A stretch of 64,000 nucleotides of DNA from Parapedobacter pyrenivorans (lineage in GTDB: Bacteria > Bacteroidota > Bacteroidia > Sphingobacteriales > Sphingobacteriaceae), in NCBI RefSeq assembly GCF_014636865.1, contig NZ_BMER01000001.1:2220718-2284717 (forward strand), in the 5' to 3' direction. Shown piece by piece: positions 63,117 to 64,000 of the stretch (position 1 is its first letter; each line of letters begins with the position of its first letter). The notes under the pieces were generated by a model. The model was not told the origin of the DNA, ran no database searches, and saw only the letters and a program-made list of their open reading frames with translations. The position numbers and the translations under genes were made by a program.

Positions 63117-63124
63117 TATATTTG
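63117..63124 (+). promoter_or_regulatory. TAnnTTTG -7 box of tRNA-Met
   Basis: TATATTTG lies 14 bases before the tRNA. It matches the consensus; no -33 element is clear. Confidence 0.5.
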
Positions 63125-63138
63125 CAAACTAATTTTTT

Positions 63139-63212
63139 GGCGGGGTAGCTCAGATGGTTAGAGCGTAGGATTCATAACCCTAAGGTCGGCAGTTCGATCC
63201 TGCTCCCCGCTA
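63139..63212 (+). tRNA. tRNA-Met (anticodon CAT)
   Basis: A cloverleaf can be drawn. The acceptor stem is GGCGGGG with CCCCGCT (first pair G-T), the D-arm begins TAGCTCAG, the anticodon loop TTCATAA has CAT at 63173-63175, and the T-loop is TTCGATC. CCA is not encoded. Without an initiator-type anticodon stem of three G-C pairs, it is taken as elongator Met, though a lysidine-modified Ile tRNA cannot be ruled out from sequence alone. Confidence 0.93.
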
Positions 63213-63216
63213 CGAG

Positions 63217-63242
63217 ACCGGCACATAATGTGTCGGTTTTTC
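63217..63242 (+). terminator. Terminator after tRNA-Met
   Basis: ACCGGCACA (63217-63225) pairs with TGTGTCGGT (63229-63237), with one G-T pair and a 3-base loop, then a run of T. Confidence 0.85.
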
Positions 63243-63255
63243 TATTTAGTAGCGT

Positions 63256-63263
63256 TAGGTTTG
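63256..63263 (+). promoter_or_regulatory. TAnnTTTG -7 box upstream of the TSUP permease frame
   Basis: TAGGTTTG matches the consensus, about 90 bases before the open frame of the permease. The -33 element is not evident. Confidence 0.35.
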
Positions 63264-63354
63264 CCGCCACATAAACCTTATTTTTGCCCAGGTTATCCAG
63301 CAACTATTGGATGGCTGAAAGGGAGGTGTTACCGTTGGCAACGGGTTAAACTAA

Positions 63355-64000
63355 GCAGTAATCGACTTTATCACAATATATACGGTATTAGTTATTTTCT
63401 TGGCGACCTTGGTCCGGTCTATTTTCGGATTCGGTGAATCGCTTATCGCGGTACCACTGTTAGCGTTTTACCTGCCCATTGAAATTGCGGTGCCAGTTTC
63501 GGTGTTAGTATCCGTTGCGGTAGCAGGGGTTGTTGTTGCCCAAGATTGGCGAAAGATTCATTACAAGAGCGCTGGATGGTTGGTGCTTTTTTCCATGTTG
63601 GGTATACCAGTGGGACTTTGGTTGCTGACAAGTGTGGAAGAGCAATGGGTAAAAGCATTACTGGCAGTGGTCATCATCGGATTTTCACTTTACTCGCTAT
63701 TTGGACGGGGCATAACGCTCGAAACCGATACTAAATTTGGACTATTCCTTTGCGGGCTATTAGCAGGTGTGTTTGGCGGTGCGTACGGGCTTAATGGACC
63801 TCCTTTGGTTGTCTATGGTGCCATGCGGCGTTGGTCTGCACAGCATTTCAGAGCTACACTGCAAGGCTACTTTCTTCCGGCGAGTCTAATGGGCATGATT
63901 GGCTATTGGATAAACGGACTATGGGTGGCCGAGGTTACCTCGCTTTTCCTTTGGAGCCTACCGGCTGTCTTCTTGGCTACTTTTTTGGGGAGGGCGGTCA
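63355..64000 (+). CDS. TSUP-family (TauE/SafE-like) permease, cut by window end
   Basis: The open frame runs from after a stop at 63352-63354 to the window edge without a stop. It encodes a polytopic membrane protein. FLATLVRSIFGFGESLIAV is the glycine-rich first helix typical of TauE/SafE-type sulfite/organosulfonate exporters, and GGAYGLNGPPLVVYGA is the second repeat motif. No ATG or GTG occurs before the first motif; the first standard start is TTG at 63400, inside helix 1, so the true start is unclear (rare start codon, or an upstream frameshift). The ion carried is unknown. Confidence 0.8.

Noticed and set aside
63228-63437. 69-codon frame after tRNA-Met
   Set aside because: It overlaps the tRNA terminator and the TSUP permease in another frame, with no domain.

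Overview
The window looks like a chromosomal segment of a Bacteroidota bacterium, most likely family Sphingobacteriaceae. Supporting signs are SusC/SusD-type transport with surface glycan-binding lipoproteins, promoters of the TAnnTTTG type, ATP synthase genes ending at atpG without atpD/atpC, a 938-residue CarB, and OMP-barrel TonB-type receptors. The moderate GC content by eye would fit a Parapedobacter-like genus, but that is inference. No insertion sequence, phage, CRISPR array or rRNA was seen; there is one tRNA (Met, CAT).

Layout. 1-3.1 kb: anaerobic ribonucleotide reductase, in which the glycyl-radical C-terminus is encoded in a separate overlapping frame, followed by the radical-SAM activase. 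3.1-11.3 kb: carB, a small outer-membrane protein, a NadR-like kinase, ahcY, a bacilliredoxin and an HtrA/DegP protease. 11.4-17.8 kb: dapF, a small membrane protein and atpB-E-F-H-A-G. 18.0-24.8 kb: a membrane-anchored nucleotide-sugar dehydratase, fabH, clpS, an OMP-barrel receptor and a HAD phosphatase.

24.8-41.3 kb is the most specialised part: a mannan/glucomannan utilisation locus on the minus strand. Transcription runs from about 40.2 kb through a periplasmic GH26 mannanase, a sodium:solute symporter, a GH130 mannosylglucose phosphorylase and an AGE-type 2-epimerase. A second promoter then serves SusC, SusD, two surface glycan-binding lipoproteins, a lipoprotein GH26 and a lipoprotein GH5. 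The inferred route is: surface cleavage of mannan, SusCD import, mannobiose release in the periplasm, symport across the inner membrane, epimerisation of mannobiose to mannosylglucose, and phosphorolysis to mannose 1-phosphate and glucose. A divergent AraC regulator lies at 40.4 kb. Both minus-strand promoters carry the same roughly 34-bp element at the same distance from the -7 box, which looks like a shared activator site.

41.3-46.5 kb: a histidine kinase/response regulator pair, a TPR membrane protein, hemE, hemJ and a succinate-semialdehyde dehydrogenase. 46.6-59.9 kb: a plus-strand exopolysaccharide/capsule cluster with a flippase, six glycosyltransferases, UDP-GlcNAc 2-epimerase, an EpsG-like polymerase, an SLBB export protein and a Wzz-like protein; no initiating sugar-phosphate transferase or tyrosine kinase is inside it. 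59.9-64 kb: ribBA, an LptF/LptG permease, a START-like protein, tRNA-Met and a TSUP permease cut by the window end.

The strongest candidates for new biology are the separately encoded glycyl-radical domain of NrdD, the shared element at the two mannan promoters, CarB lacking its allosteric domain but having a structured leader, several probably leaderless promoters, and an 11-bp-period repeat between ahcY and the bacilliredoxin gene.
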